Shown here: positions 7,353 through 14,598 of the stretch, piece by piece
Layout of the letters: every line of letters starts with the position of its first letter
How positions within the stretch are numbered: the stretch's first letter is position 1
DNA from: Desulfobacteraceae bacterium
GTDB lineage: Bacteria > Desulfobacterota > DSM-4660 > Desulfatiglandales > HGW-15
NCBI GenBank assembly: GCA_003819975.1
Contig: RPPU01000024.1
Coordinates: forward strand, 1-16,365
Length of the DNA stretch: 16,365 bases
Direction: 5' to 3'
Notes under the pieces: generated by a model
The model's input: the letters and a program-made list of their open reading frames with translations, nothing else
Told to the model about the DNA's origin: nothing
Database searches by the model: none
Program-made: the position numbers and the translations under genes

Positions 7353-7382
7353 GCGAATAAACGCAGATAAGCGCTGATAAAG
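7353..7382. repeat. Three 10-bp units in tandem
   Basis: GCGAATAAAC, GCAGATAAGC and GCTGATAAAG follow each other without gaps, with consensus GCnGATAAnn. The period is close to one helical turn. Similar GC(A/T/G)GAT-type tandem motifs occur between genes in many environmental bacterial genomes. The function is unknown. Confidence 0.45.
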
Positions 7383-7451
7383 ATGAAGGTTTTATGATAT
7401 TGGCGTTTATAAGCGTGCATGAGCGGTTCTATTTCGGAAAGAAAGATAACT

Positions 7452-8426
7452 ATGCCAGAAACACTGATTCAAGTTCGAAACCTAAAGACCTATTTTTTGA
7501 CCGAACGGGGAGTGGCCAAAGCGGTGGACGATGTCAGTTTCGACATTCGCGAAGGCGAGACCTTGGCCATCGTGGGCGAATCCGGATGCGGCAAAAGCGT
7601 GACCGCTCTTTCCATTATGGGGCTGATTCCCAACCCACCCGGAGAAGTCGTGGGCGGAACCATCCATTTTAACGGCAGGGACCTATTGAAACTCTCGGAA
7701 CGAGAGATGCGCCATATCCGCGGCAACAATATCTCCATGATCTTTCAGGAACCCATGACCTCGCTCAACCCGGTTTTCCAGATCGGCGATCAGATTACGG
7801 AAGTTTTGACCTTGCACCAGAAGATCAATAAAAGAGAAGCGCGGGACCGGGCCATTGAACTCTTAAAAGCCGTGCGTATACCGGCGCCGGAAAGCCGCAT
7901 GGCGGACTATCCGCACCAAATGAGCGGCGGCATGCGTCAAAGAGTGATGATCGCCATGGCTTTGGCCTGCAGCCCCAAGATGATCATTGCCGACGAGCCC
8001 ACCACGGCCTTGGATGTGACCATTCAAGCCCAGATTCTGGAGCTGATGGAGCAATTGAGCGAGACCACCGGAACGGCCATTCTGCTGATCACCCATAACT
8101 TAGGCGTCGTCGCGGAAACGTCCCATGACGTCATTGTCATGTACGCGGGCCGGGTGGTTGAAAAAGCGGATGCGCATAGTCTCTATGGCGATCCCCGGCA
8201 CCCTTATACGCAAGGACTGATGGGATCGATTCCGGGGATCCGGGCCGACGATAAGAGCACCAAACTGGAGGCGATTCCGGGCATGGTTCCCAGTCTTTTT
8301 GGCCTGCCCAAGGGATGTAAATTCAACGACCGTTGTAAATTCGCTTTTGACCGTTGTTTGCAAGAAGAACCGGAGCTGAAAGTCATTAATCAAGGCCATG
8401 AAGTTCGTTGCTGGCTTTTCGGGTAA
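7452..8426 (+). CDS. dppD: Peptide ABC transporter ATP-binding protein, DppD type
   Basis: A 324-residue cytoplasmic ATPase that powers peptide import. Walker A is GESGCGKS (residues 42-49), the ABC signature is MSGGMRQRV (about 157-165), Walker B with its catalytic glutamate is MIIADEPTTALD (about 177-188), and the H-loop is LLITHN (about 211-216). The Q-loop region is IFQEPMTSLNPVF. The C-terminal oligopeptide-transporter domain has four cysteines (289, 295, 302, 320) in C-x5-C-x6-C...C spacing. The E. coli DppD equivalent is reported to hold a 4Fe-4S cluster. ATG 7452 was preferred because the family's conserved N-terminus (ETLIQVRNLKTYF) follows at once and a GGAAAGAAAG stretch precedes it. 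An in-frame ATG at 7419 would add 11 atypical residues. It is followed after 3 bases by the second ATPase gene. Confidence 0.93.
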   Translation: MPETLIQVRNLKTYFLTERGVAKAVDDVSFDIREGETLAIVGESGCGKSVTALSIMGLIPNPPGEVVGGTIHFNGRDLLKLSEREMRHIRGNNISMIFQEPMTSLNPVFQIGDQITEVLTLHQKINKREARDRAIELLKAVRIPAPESRMADYPHQMSGGMRQRVMIAMALACSPKMIIADEPTTALDVTIQAQILELMEQLSETTGTAILLITHNLGVVAETSHDVIVMYAGRVVEKADAHSLYGDPRHPYTQGLMGSIPGIRADDKSTKLEAIPGMVPSLFGLPKGCKFNDRCKFAFDRCLQEEPELKVINQGHEVRCWLFG

Positions 8427-8429
8427 AAT

Positions 8430-9407
8430 ATGGAAACACAAAATAATCAAAAAGAAAAACTGATCGTTACCAGGAATTTGAAAAAGGATTATACGACCAC
8501 CGTGGGCGGCTTTGGACAAAAAGCCGTCGTCCACGCCCTGGACCGCATTGATCTTGAAATTTATAAAGGGGAAACCCTGGGTTTGGTCGGGGAATCGGGT
8601 TGCGGAAAATCGACCCTGGGACGGATGATTATCCGCCTGGAAAACCCGACCGAAGGGGAAGTGCATTATCGGGATAAAGACTTGCTCAGCCTTTCCCGGA
8701 AAGAACTGAACCCTCTGCGCCGCAATCTGCAGATTATCTTTCAAGATCCTTATTCCTCTTTGAACGCCCGCCATACCATCGGCCAGATTATCGGAGAGGG
8801 TTTGAAAATCCATCATATCGGCACGCATGCCGAACAAACCAAAAATGTCAAAGACCTTATGAAAGTGGTCGGATTACGCGAAGACGCCTATGAAGCTTAT
8901 CCGCATGAATTTTCCGGCGGTCAACGCCAACGCATCGGTATTGCCCGCGCTTTGGCGTTGAATCCGGAATTGATCGTATGCGACGAACCGGTTTCCGCCC
9001 TGGATGTGTCCATTCAAGCCCAGGTGATCAACCTTTTGCTTGAACTGCAGAAAGAATTTCAACTGACCTATCTGTTCATTTCGCACGATCTTTCCGTGGT
9101 TAAATATATCAGCGACCGTATCGCGGTCATGTATTTGGGACGATTGGTGGAATTGGCCCCGAAGAGCGAGCTATATATCAATCCGACTCATCCCTATACC
9201 CGGGCGCTCTTGAGCGCGGTTCCCATTCCCAACCCTGAGAAGAAAAGAGACCGGCACAGCATCTCCGGAGACGTACCCAGCCCGATCTCCCCTCCTAAGG
9301 GTTGCCATTTTCATCCGCGTTGCCCGGAAGCAAAGCCGATTTGCAGGGAAGCGGTCCCCGAGTTTAAGGAATTCAGACCCGATCATTGGGTCCGGTGCTT
9401 TAGGTAA
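8430..9407 (+). CDS. dppF: Peptide ABC transporter ATP-binding protein, DppF type
   Basis: A 325-residue second ATPase of the importer. Walker A is GESGCGKS (residues 54-61), the Q-loop is [10 protein letters not shown], the signature is FSGGQRQRI (about 161-169), Walker B is [12 protein letters not shown] (about 180-191), and the H-loop is LFISHDLS. The [11 protein letters not shown] segment and the C-terminal [11 protein letters not shown] are typical of OppF/DppF. Cysteines 292, 298, 305 and 323 have the same C-x5-C-x6-C...C spacing as in the DppD partner, suggesting an iron-sulfur site here too. The gene starts 3 bases after the dppD stop with no clear Shine-Dalgarno, so translation is probably coupled. 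The two ATPases form a heterodimer under the DppB/DppC pore. Confidence 0.93.
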   Translation: METQNNQKEKLIVTRNLKKDYTTTVGGFGQKAVVHALDRIDLEIYKGETLGLVGESGCGKSTLGRMIIRLENPTEGEVHYRDKDLLSLSRKELNPLRRNLQIIFQDPYSSLNARHTIGQIIGEGLKIHHIGTHAEQTKNVKDLMKVVGLREDAYEAYPHEFSGGQRQRIGIARALALNPELIVCDEPVSALDVSIQAQVINLLLELQKEFQLTYLFISHDLSVVKYISDRIAVMYLGRLVELAPKSELYINPTHPYTRALLSAVPIPNPEKKRDRHSISGDVPSPISPPKGCHFHPRCPEAKPICREAVPEFKEFRPDHWVRCFR

Positions 9408-9496
9408 AAATGAACTGGTTTTATTACAGGATATCTCAGAAATAAAAAATAAATCATGAGGTTATAAAAAAAATAAAATTTAACGTATCCTTTTTC

Positions 9497-9589
9497 TTAA
9501 AAAATATTTTTAAAATATCCTCCAAACTTTCTTCTAAATTCTTCTATTTTCTTGAGCATGTTAAAATCAATTACCGTTATTATCGTCAT
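9497..9589 (-). CDS. Very small lysine/phenylalanine-rich reading frame after parC (doubtful)
   Basis: A 30-codon frame begins inside the last codons of parC in a different frame and ends in the AT-rich spacer. It has an AGGG about 9 bases before its ATG. A second in-frame ATG at 9559 would give a 20-residue peptide (LKKIEEFRRKFGGYFKNIF after the Met). Hydrophobic residues recur every three to four positions and basic residues outnumber acidic ones, as in an amphipathic cationic helix. AT-rich DNA yields Lys/Phe-rich frames by chance, so this may not be a gene. No function is assigned. Confidence 0.15.
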   Translation of the reverse strand: MTIITVIDFNMLKKIEEFRRKFGGYFKNIF

Positions 9590-11507
9590 CCCCGTTTCCC
9601 TGGGCCGATATAACGCGGGCCGATTTAACTTCTTTGGCGGCCAGGCGCACGCCGGCGGTTTTGGGGCCTTTAATCAGGTAATTCTGAATCTTGAAGATCT
9701 CCTTTAATACTTTCAGGCGCGGCCGCGGCTTGTATTCGAGTTCGATGGAACCCTGTTGGGCGGTCGTCACGCGGAGCACCGTGGCGTTTTCCGGGACCAG
9801 GGAATAGCCTTTGTTCAGGATAAACTGCTCGATCTTGCAGCGCTTGACATAGGGGAAGCCGGTTGTGTTATCCCGGAATACCACGGTGAAGACTTTGTTC
9901 TCCGCGGTTTCGGGGTCCATGAAGCCGCAATACCACATGCCTTTATCCACGAATAATTTATCCGGAACATTCATAATCGAGTAGGCGCCGGATCTGCGGA
10001 CGACCAGGATACGGTCATATTGGGAAACATCCAGCAGCACATTGCCGCCGGCTTCATAACCGAGATAGCCGGTGCCTTTGTCGTATTTGAGCTTGAGGTT
10101 GCGCATGGCGGCTTCGCGGACATTCACTTTTTCAAAGGAGATAATCTTGGTGCGGCGCGGATAAAGAGGGCCGTATTTTTTTAGGATATGGTCCAGGAAT
10201 GAAATCGCATATTTGACGATAGAGCCGAGGTGGCCGAGGATCTCTTTAAGGCGCTTTTTGATCTCTTCCATTTCCTTGCGGGCTTGGTTGATGTCGTAAA
10301 GCGAAATCCGGCGGATCGGGATTTTCAGGAGTCGTTCCACGTCTTCGATCGTGACTTCGCGTTTGATTTGTTTGGCAAAAGGTTTGAATCCGTCGATGAC
10401 AGCCTTGATAACCGTTTCGCGGGTTTTCATGGATTCGATGCGCTTATAAATCCGCTCTTCGATAAAAATCTGCTCCAGAGTGCGGGCATGCAGTTTGTCT
10501 TTGAGTTGGGATTCTTCCAGTTTTAATTCTTGGGTTAAAATTTCGGTCAAGCGCTGGCTGTGATAGGCAATGACCTGGCTGACGGTCATGATGGTCGGTT
10601 TGCCGTCCTTGATCACCAAGAAATTAACGGAGACACTGCTCTCGCAGCCGGTAAAAGCGTAAAGGGCGTCGACCGTTTCTTCGCTGTATACGCCGCGAGC
10701 CAGTTTGATCTCGATTTCCACATTTTCAGCCGTATAGTCCTCGATACTCTGAATCTTGATCTTATTTTGCCGGGCCGCGGATTCGATGGTGGCAATCAGG
10801 GAGTCGCAGGTGTGGCCGTAGGGCAATTCGCGGATCACGATGCGCTTAGGATCGGAGAGCTCCAGCTTGGCCCGCACCAGGATCTTGCCGTTCCCATCCG
10901 CGTATTCCGATACATCAGCCACGCCGCCGGAGGCAAAGTCGGGATAAAGAGTGATTTTTTTGCCTCTTAGGCGGGCTTTGAGCGCTTCGAGCACTTCCAT
11001 GAAGTTATGCGGCAAAATATGCGTGGCCATGCCTACGGCAATGCCTTCGGCGCCCTGGGTCAGAATGACCGGAATTTTGGCCGGGAAAGCAATAGGTTCG
11101 CGTTTGCGACCATCATAGGATTCCTCGTATTGGGTGATGGCCGGATTGATGAGCACTTCCTTGGCCATAGGCAGTAGCCGGCACTCGATATAGCGGGCGG
11201 CCGAGGCCGGGTCGCCGGTATAGATATTGCCGAAGTTGCCCTGTTTATCGATAAACAGGTCTTTATTGGCTAAGACAACCAGGGCGGCGTAAATGGAAGC
11301 ATCGCCGTGCGGATGATAGCTCATGGCATGGCCGACCACGTTGGCGACTTTGTTGAATTTGCCGTCATCCATCTCGTGCAAGGAGTGCAGAATGCGGCGT
11401 TGTACGGGCTTGAGGCCGTCTTCGAGATCGGGAATGGCGCGATCCTTGATGACATAGGAGGCGTATTCCATGAAATTTTTGTCCAGAATGTTTTTTACAT
11501 AAGGCAT
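9567..11507 (-). CDS. parC: DNA topoisomerase IV subunit A (ParC)
   Basis: A 646-residue type IIA topoisomerase A subunit, which cuts and rejoins DNA to separate linked daughter chromosomes. The N-terminus carries MEYASYVIKDRAIPDLEDGLKPVQRRIL-type family sequence; the DNA-gate motif is YHPHGDAS (residues 64-71), and the cleaving tyrosine is Tyr106 in ASAARYIE. The segment SYDGRKREPIAFPAKIP followed by GVEG-like GAEGIAVGMATHILPHNF matches the Bacteroidota-type ParC rather than E. coli GyrA. A coiled region lies at about residues 330-460. The C-terminal part, after about residue 465, is shorter than a full GyrA pinwheel, supporting ParC over GyrA. At the two main quinolone-resistance positions both residues are alanine (Ala70, Ala74). 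The gene overlaps the parE stop by one base (TAATG), so the two subunits are translationally coupled. Confidence 0.92.
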   Translation of the reverse strand: MPYVKNILDKNFMEYASYVIKDRAIPDLEDGLKPVQRRILHSLHEMDDGKFNKVANVVGHAMSYHPHGDASIYAALVVLANKDLFIDKQGNFGNIYTGDPASAARYIECRLLPMAKEVLINPAITQYEESYDGRKREPIAFPAKIPVILTQGAEGIAVGMATHILPHNFMEVLEALKARLRGKKITLYPDFASGGVADVSEYADGNGKILVRAKLELSDPKRIVIRELPYGHTCDSLIATIESAARQNKIKIQSIEDYTAENVEIEIKLARGVYSEETVDALYAFTGCESSVSVNFLVIKDGKPTIMTVSQVIAYHSQRLTEILTQELKLEESQLKDKLHARTLEQIFIEERIYKRIESMKTRETVIKAVIDGFKPFAKQIKREVTIEDVERLLKIPIRRISLYDINQARKEMEEIKKRLKEILGHLGSIVKYAISFLDHILKKYGPLYPRRTKIISFEKVNVREAAMRNLKLKYDKGTGYLGYEAGGNVLLDVSQYDRILVVRRSGAYSIMNVPDKLFVDKGMWYCGFMDPETAENKVFTVVFRDNTTGFPYVKRCKIEQFILNKGYSLVPENATVLRVTTAQQGSIELEYKPRPRLKVLKEIFKIQNYLIKGPKTAGVRLAAKEVKSARVISAQGNGDDDNNGN

Positions 11508-13309
11508 TAGATCAGATTCTCCATAATATAGTCGCGGCGCTTGGGTGTGTTCTTGCCCATATAGAAATCGAGCAAAGGCGGGACGTCTTTGACGGATTTA
11601 ACGGCAATATCCAGCAAGCGAATGTTTTCGTTTATAAACTGGCCGAATTCCTTGGGGGAGATTTCACCCAGGCCTTTGAAGCGAGTTACTTCCGGTGTCG
11701 TAATTTGTTCGAGGGCCGTTTGTTTTTCTTTTTCCGAATAGCAGTATACGGTTTGTTGCTTGTTGCGTACGCGGAAAAGAGGGGTTTCCAGAATATAAAG
11801 GCGGTTGGCGATCACGAGTTCTTCAAAATAATTGAGGAAAAAAGTCAAGAGCAGGTTGCGGATGTGAAAGCCGTCATAATCGGCGTCGGTGGCGATGATG
11901 ATGCGGGCGTAACGCAGATTTTCCTCGTCGTCTTCAATGCCCAGGGCCATCATCATATTGTAGAGCTCTTCGTTTTTATAAATGGCTGCCTTGGTTTTCC
12001 CATAAACATTCTGAGGTTTGCCGCGCAAAGAAAAGATGGCCTGGGTATTCACATCGCGCGAGGCGACCATGGATCCCGAAGCAGACTGGCCTTCGGTGAT
12101 GAAGATCATGGTCTGCTCGCCCTCTTTTCCGTCCTGGAGATGGAACTTGGAGTCCTTCAAGTCGGGAATTTTGATGGCGATTTTTTTAGCCGCTTCTTTA
12201 GCCTCTTTTTTAACCGCATTGAGTTCGGTGCGCAGCTTCTCGTTGCTGACGATTTTCTTTTCGAGTTCTTGCGCGGCCAAACGGTTTTTATGCAGATAAT
12301 CCACTACGCCCGATTTCACCTCCTGCACGATCCAGGAGCGAATTTCAGCGTTGCCCAATTTGTTTTTGGTCTGGCTTTCGAAAATCGGCGATTTCAGCTT
12401 AATGGCAATGGCGCCGGCAATGCCTTCGCGCACGTCCGCGCCCGAATAATTTTTTTTGTAAAACTCGTTTACGCCCTTGAGCAACCCCTCGCGGAAGGCG
12501 CTCAGGTGCGTGCCGCCGTCTGTGGTGTGCTGACCGTTCACAAACGAGAAATACATTTCACCGTAAGCCGAGGTGTGGGTAAAAGCCATCTCAAGCTGTT
12601 TGACTTTGTAAAAACCGGTTTCGTAGAGGGCGGTTTCGCCGATTTCGTGAGCCAGCAAGTCCAGCAAGCCGTTTTTCGATTCGATCTTGTTGTCATTGAA
12701 GTATAGTTTCAAGCCGCTGTTCAGATAGGCGTAATTCCATAACCGCTGTTCCACAAACTCAGCGTTAAAACTGTATTCGCTGAAGATTTTATCGTCGGGA
12801 ATAAATTCGACAAAAGTACCGTCGGGTTCTTTGCGGGCCGGGCCGTTTTTTTTGGATTTGAGTTTCCCCCGGCTGAAAACGGCTTCGAAGAATTTGCCGT
12901 CGCGATACGAGACGACCTTAAAATGCGAGGCCAGGGCATTGACCGCCTTGGTGCCCACGCCGTTCAAGCCGACTGAAAACTGAAAGACATCGTCGTTGTA
13001 TTTGGCGCCGGTATTGATGACTGAAACGCACTCGATCACCTTGCCCAGGGGAATGCCGCGGCCGAAATCGCGCACGGTCACCAGGTTTTCGTCGATGGCG
13101 ATATCGACGCGTTTGCCGTAGCCCATGATATACTCGTCGATGGCATTATCGATCACTTCTTTCAGCAGAATATAGATGCCGTCGTCGAGATGGGAACCGT
13201 CGCCGATGCGGCCGATATACATGCCGGTCCGTAGGCGGATGTGTTCCAGGGAACTCAGGGTTTTGATGGTGCTTTCATCGTATTTAACGGGGCCTTTTGA
13301 TTGCGTCAT
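11507..13309 (-). CDS. parE: DNA topoisomerase IV subunit B (ParE)
   Basis: A 600-residue ATPase subunit of topoisomerase IV. GHKL ATPase motifs are EVIDNAIDEY (general base Glu51, Mg-binding Asn55), DFGRGIPLG (about residues 76-84) and the ATP-lid GLNGVGTKAVNAL. The TOPRIM domain has FITEGQSASGS (about residue 402 onward) and DADYDGFHIRNLLLTFF (about 473), which hold the metal ions for cleavage. KGLGEISPKEF near the C-terminus is conserved across GyrB/ParE. The length and the LGDGSxxDDGIY-like IGDGSHLDDGIYILLKE segment match the short ParE type seen in Bacteroidota. The usual RPGMYIG motif reads RTGMYIG (Thr28 for Pro). It is encoded directly upstream of parC with a one-base overlap and probably starts from a promoter near 13310-13370 or from readthrough of the transposase gene. 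Confidence 0.93.
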   Translation of the reverse strand: MTQSKGPVKYDESTIKTLSSLEHIRLRTGMYIGRIGDGSHLDDGIYILLKEVIDNAIDEYIMGYGKRVDIAIDENLVTVRDFGRGIPLGKVIECVSVINTGAKYNDDVFQFSVGLNGVGTKAVNALASHFKVVSYRDGKFFEAVFSRGKLKSKKNGPARKEPDGTFVEFIPDDKIFSEYSFNAEFVEQRLWNYAYLNSGLKLYFNDNKIESKNGLLDLLAHEIGETALYETGFYKVKQLEMAFTHTSAYGEMYFSFVNGQHTTDGGTHLSAFREGLLKGVNEFYKKNYSGADVREGIAGAIAIKLKSPIFESQTKNKLGNAEIRSWIVQEVKSGVVDYLHKNRLAAQELEKKIVSNEKLRTELNAVKKEAKEAAKKIAIKIPDLKDSKFHLQDGKEGEQTMIFITEGQSASGSMVASRDVNTQAIFSLRGKPQNVYGKTKAAIYKNEELYNMMMALGIEDDEENLRYARIIIATDADYDGFHIRNLLLTFFLNYFEELVIANRLYILETPLFRVRNKQQTVYCYSEKEKQTALEQITTPEVTRFKGLGEISPKEFGQFINENIRLLDIAVKSVKDVPPLLDFYMGKNTPKRRDYIMENLI

Positions 13310-13311
13310 GG

Positions 13312-13330
13312 TTTTTTATCCTATAAAAAA
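13312..13330 (-). promoter_or_regulatory. parE ribosome binding site inside an AT hairpin
   Basis: On the minus strand an AGGA (13319-13322) lies 9 bases before the parE ATG. It falls in the loop of a perfect 8-bp A/T-only inverted repeat (13312-13319 with 13323-13330). The stem is weak at moderate temperature, so any effect on translation is speculative. The AGGA is the only Shine-Dalgarno candidate for parE. Confidence 0.35.
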
Positions 13331-13368
13331 TAAGCGGGATCATAAAACAAAAATATCGATAAGGCAAG

Positions 13369-14376
13369 CTATTTTTTGATGGGACGTTGTTTACTATTGT
13401 GATTAATTTTTTCGTTCTTACTTACGATTCTTGAAACCGCCGAAGTGGAAATTCCTATTTGCCGCCCGATTTCAGCAAGCGGCAGACCATATTCTTTGAT
13501 CAATCCGATTGTAATTTTTGATCTGATTTGCGGAAGTCTTCCCCGACGACTGCCGCCCGATATCTCTTTAATCGTTATTCCTTCTTTATTGCAAATGTTG
13601 GTTATGGTTTCTAACACTTTCATTTTTATGCCGGATCTATGGATTTGATATTTTATTTTTTCATCCGCTTCCTTGATTATTTTTATAGTAAAATCACTAT
13701 TGCCTAACACCCTTTCATCGCTAAATTGTTTTTCTCGGGTTTGTCTAAGTGAGGCAACCGCGCTCCAGTTCCCCATCGTTCTGACTAAGCCTCCGCCAAC
13801 CAGTTCCGGACGTTGACCTTGATGAAGTCCTTCTTTAAGGAAATTTTTATATCGTTTTAGGGCTTCGCTTTCCTTTTTATCAAACCAAGCCAAAACATAT
13901 TTTCTGTCCAGACAAGGATGAAATCCAGGATTAATCATTTCATAATGGCCACACCACGCATATTGATCTAATTCCGCTAAGTTTTTTACCAGTTTGGCGC
14001 GAAGGGGATTCAAATGAATATACCGCACTAATTGAAGAAAATAAGCCTCTTCATCGCAAACAATCGATTTATAGCGGTTTTGGAATAAATGCCCATAGCG
14101 ATTATGGCGTTTATTATAATTGATGGCGTATCCGGTAAGGAAGCGGCGCATATATTTCGATAAGCCCTGTTTTCCGCTTTTGAGCAAGATATGGGCATGA
14201 TTGGGCATTAAAGCCCAAGCAAATATTTTGATGTCATTTTTGACGGCTGCTTGGTTCATACGCTCTACAAATTCGAGCCGGTCTTTACGGTTTTCGGCAA
14301 TCAGCTTTTTTTCTATTCCTCTTAAAATTACGTGATGGAGAGTGCCGGGGGCATCGAGTCGGGCTTGGCGGGGCAT
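13369..14376 (-). CDS. REP-associated tyrosine transposase (RAYT, HUH/Y1 type) with C-terminal HTH
   Basis: A 335-residue protein of the IS200/IS605-related Y1 transposase superfamily, in the single-copy RAYT branch that acts on short palindromes. The N-terminal MPRQARLDAPGTLHHVILRG is the family hallmark. The metal-binding HUH motif is His60-Ala61-His62 in MPNHAHILL, and the likely nucleophile is Tyr119 in RYIHLNPLRA. RYGHLFQNRYKS is also typical. After about residue 200 comes an extension ending in a DnaA-domain-IV-like helix-turn-helix at about residues 275-320 (SRRGRLPQIR, then LPLAEIGRQIGISTSAVSRI). The gene is visibly more AT-rich than the neighbouring parE, as expected for a mobile gene. 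I found no terminal inverted repeats or flanking REP palindromes. Its start is supported by GAGGT (14382-14386), 5 bases before the ATG. Confidence 0.9.
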   Translation of the reverse strand: MPRQARLDAPGTLHHVILRGIEKKLIAENRKDRLEFVERMNQAAVKNDIKIFAWALMPNHAHILLKSGKQGLSKYMRRFLTGYAINYNKRHNRYGHLFQNRYKSIVCDEEAYFLQLVRYIHLNPLRAKLVKNLAELDQYAWCGHYEMINPGFHPCLDRKYVLAWFDKKESEALKRYKNFLKEGLHQGQRPELVGGGLVRTMGNWSAVASLRQTREKQFSDERVLGNSDFTIKIIKEADEKIKYQIHRSGIKMKVLETITNICNKEGITIKEISGGSRRGRLPQIRSKITIGLIKEYGLPLAEIGRQIGISTSAVSRIVSKNEKINHNSKQRPIKK

Positions 14377-14404
14377 ATTTTACCTCGAGTGTTATATTTC
14401 GGGT

Positions 14405-14433
14405 ATGATAATATGGGCCTCTATGAAAGTCAA
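14405..14433 (-). promoter_or_regulatory. Sigma-70-type promoter for the transposase gene
   Basis: On the minus strand TTGACT (14428-14433, five of six consensus bases) and TATCAT (14405-14410, five of six) are separated by exactly 17 bases. The predicted start of transcription lies about 20 bases before the transposase ATG. Confidence 0.6.
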
Positions 14434-14469
14434 GATAATAAACAACGTCCCCATTGATGAAAATTGTGC

Positions 14470-14498
14470 TTGAGTTTAAATGATACCTCTGATATTAA
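14470..14498 (+). promoter_or_regulatory. Weak candidate promoter for the lipoprotein gene
   Basis: TTGAGT (14470-14475) and TATTAA (14493-14498) are separated by 17 bases, each with four of six consensus bases, about 100 bases before the lipoprotein start. The region is AT-rich, so a chance match is likely. Confidence 0.25.
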
Positions 14499-14598
14499 TC
14501 GTTTAGAAAAGAAAGCCCAGATTATATGGTTTATTCCAGCGAAAATGAAATCAGATCGTTTTTTGTATTAATTTATTTATAGAACAAAGGAGTCGAAA

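Noticed and set aside
7392..7451. Earlier dppD start at 7419
   Set aside because: The added residues do not match the family N-terminus, and ATG 7452 directly precedes the conserved sequence.
9408..9566. Bidirectional terminator between dppF and parC
   Set aside because: Only A/T-only palindromes (for example 9497-9513) are present, with no GC stem, so an intrinsic terminator cannot be supported.
11705..12706. 333-codon open frame on the plus strand
   Set aside because: It is fully antisense to parE, whose motifs are unambiguous. The Phe-rich composition with no domain is typical of a shadow frame.
14405..14473. 22-codon plus-strand frame in the transposase/lipoprotein gap
   Set aside because: It has no Shine-Dalgarno, its ATG overlaps the transposase -10 element, and it is too short to tell from chance.
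13310..14598. Flanking REP palindromes or terminal inverted repeats around the RAYT gene
   Set aside because: Both flanks were read. Only an A/T-only hairpin in front of parE was found, so no element boundaries are claimed.
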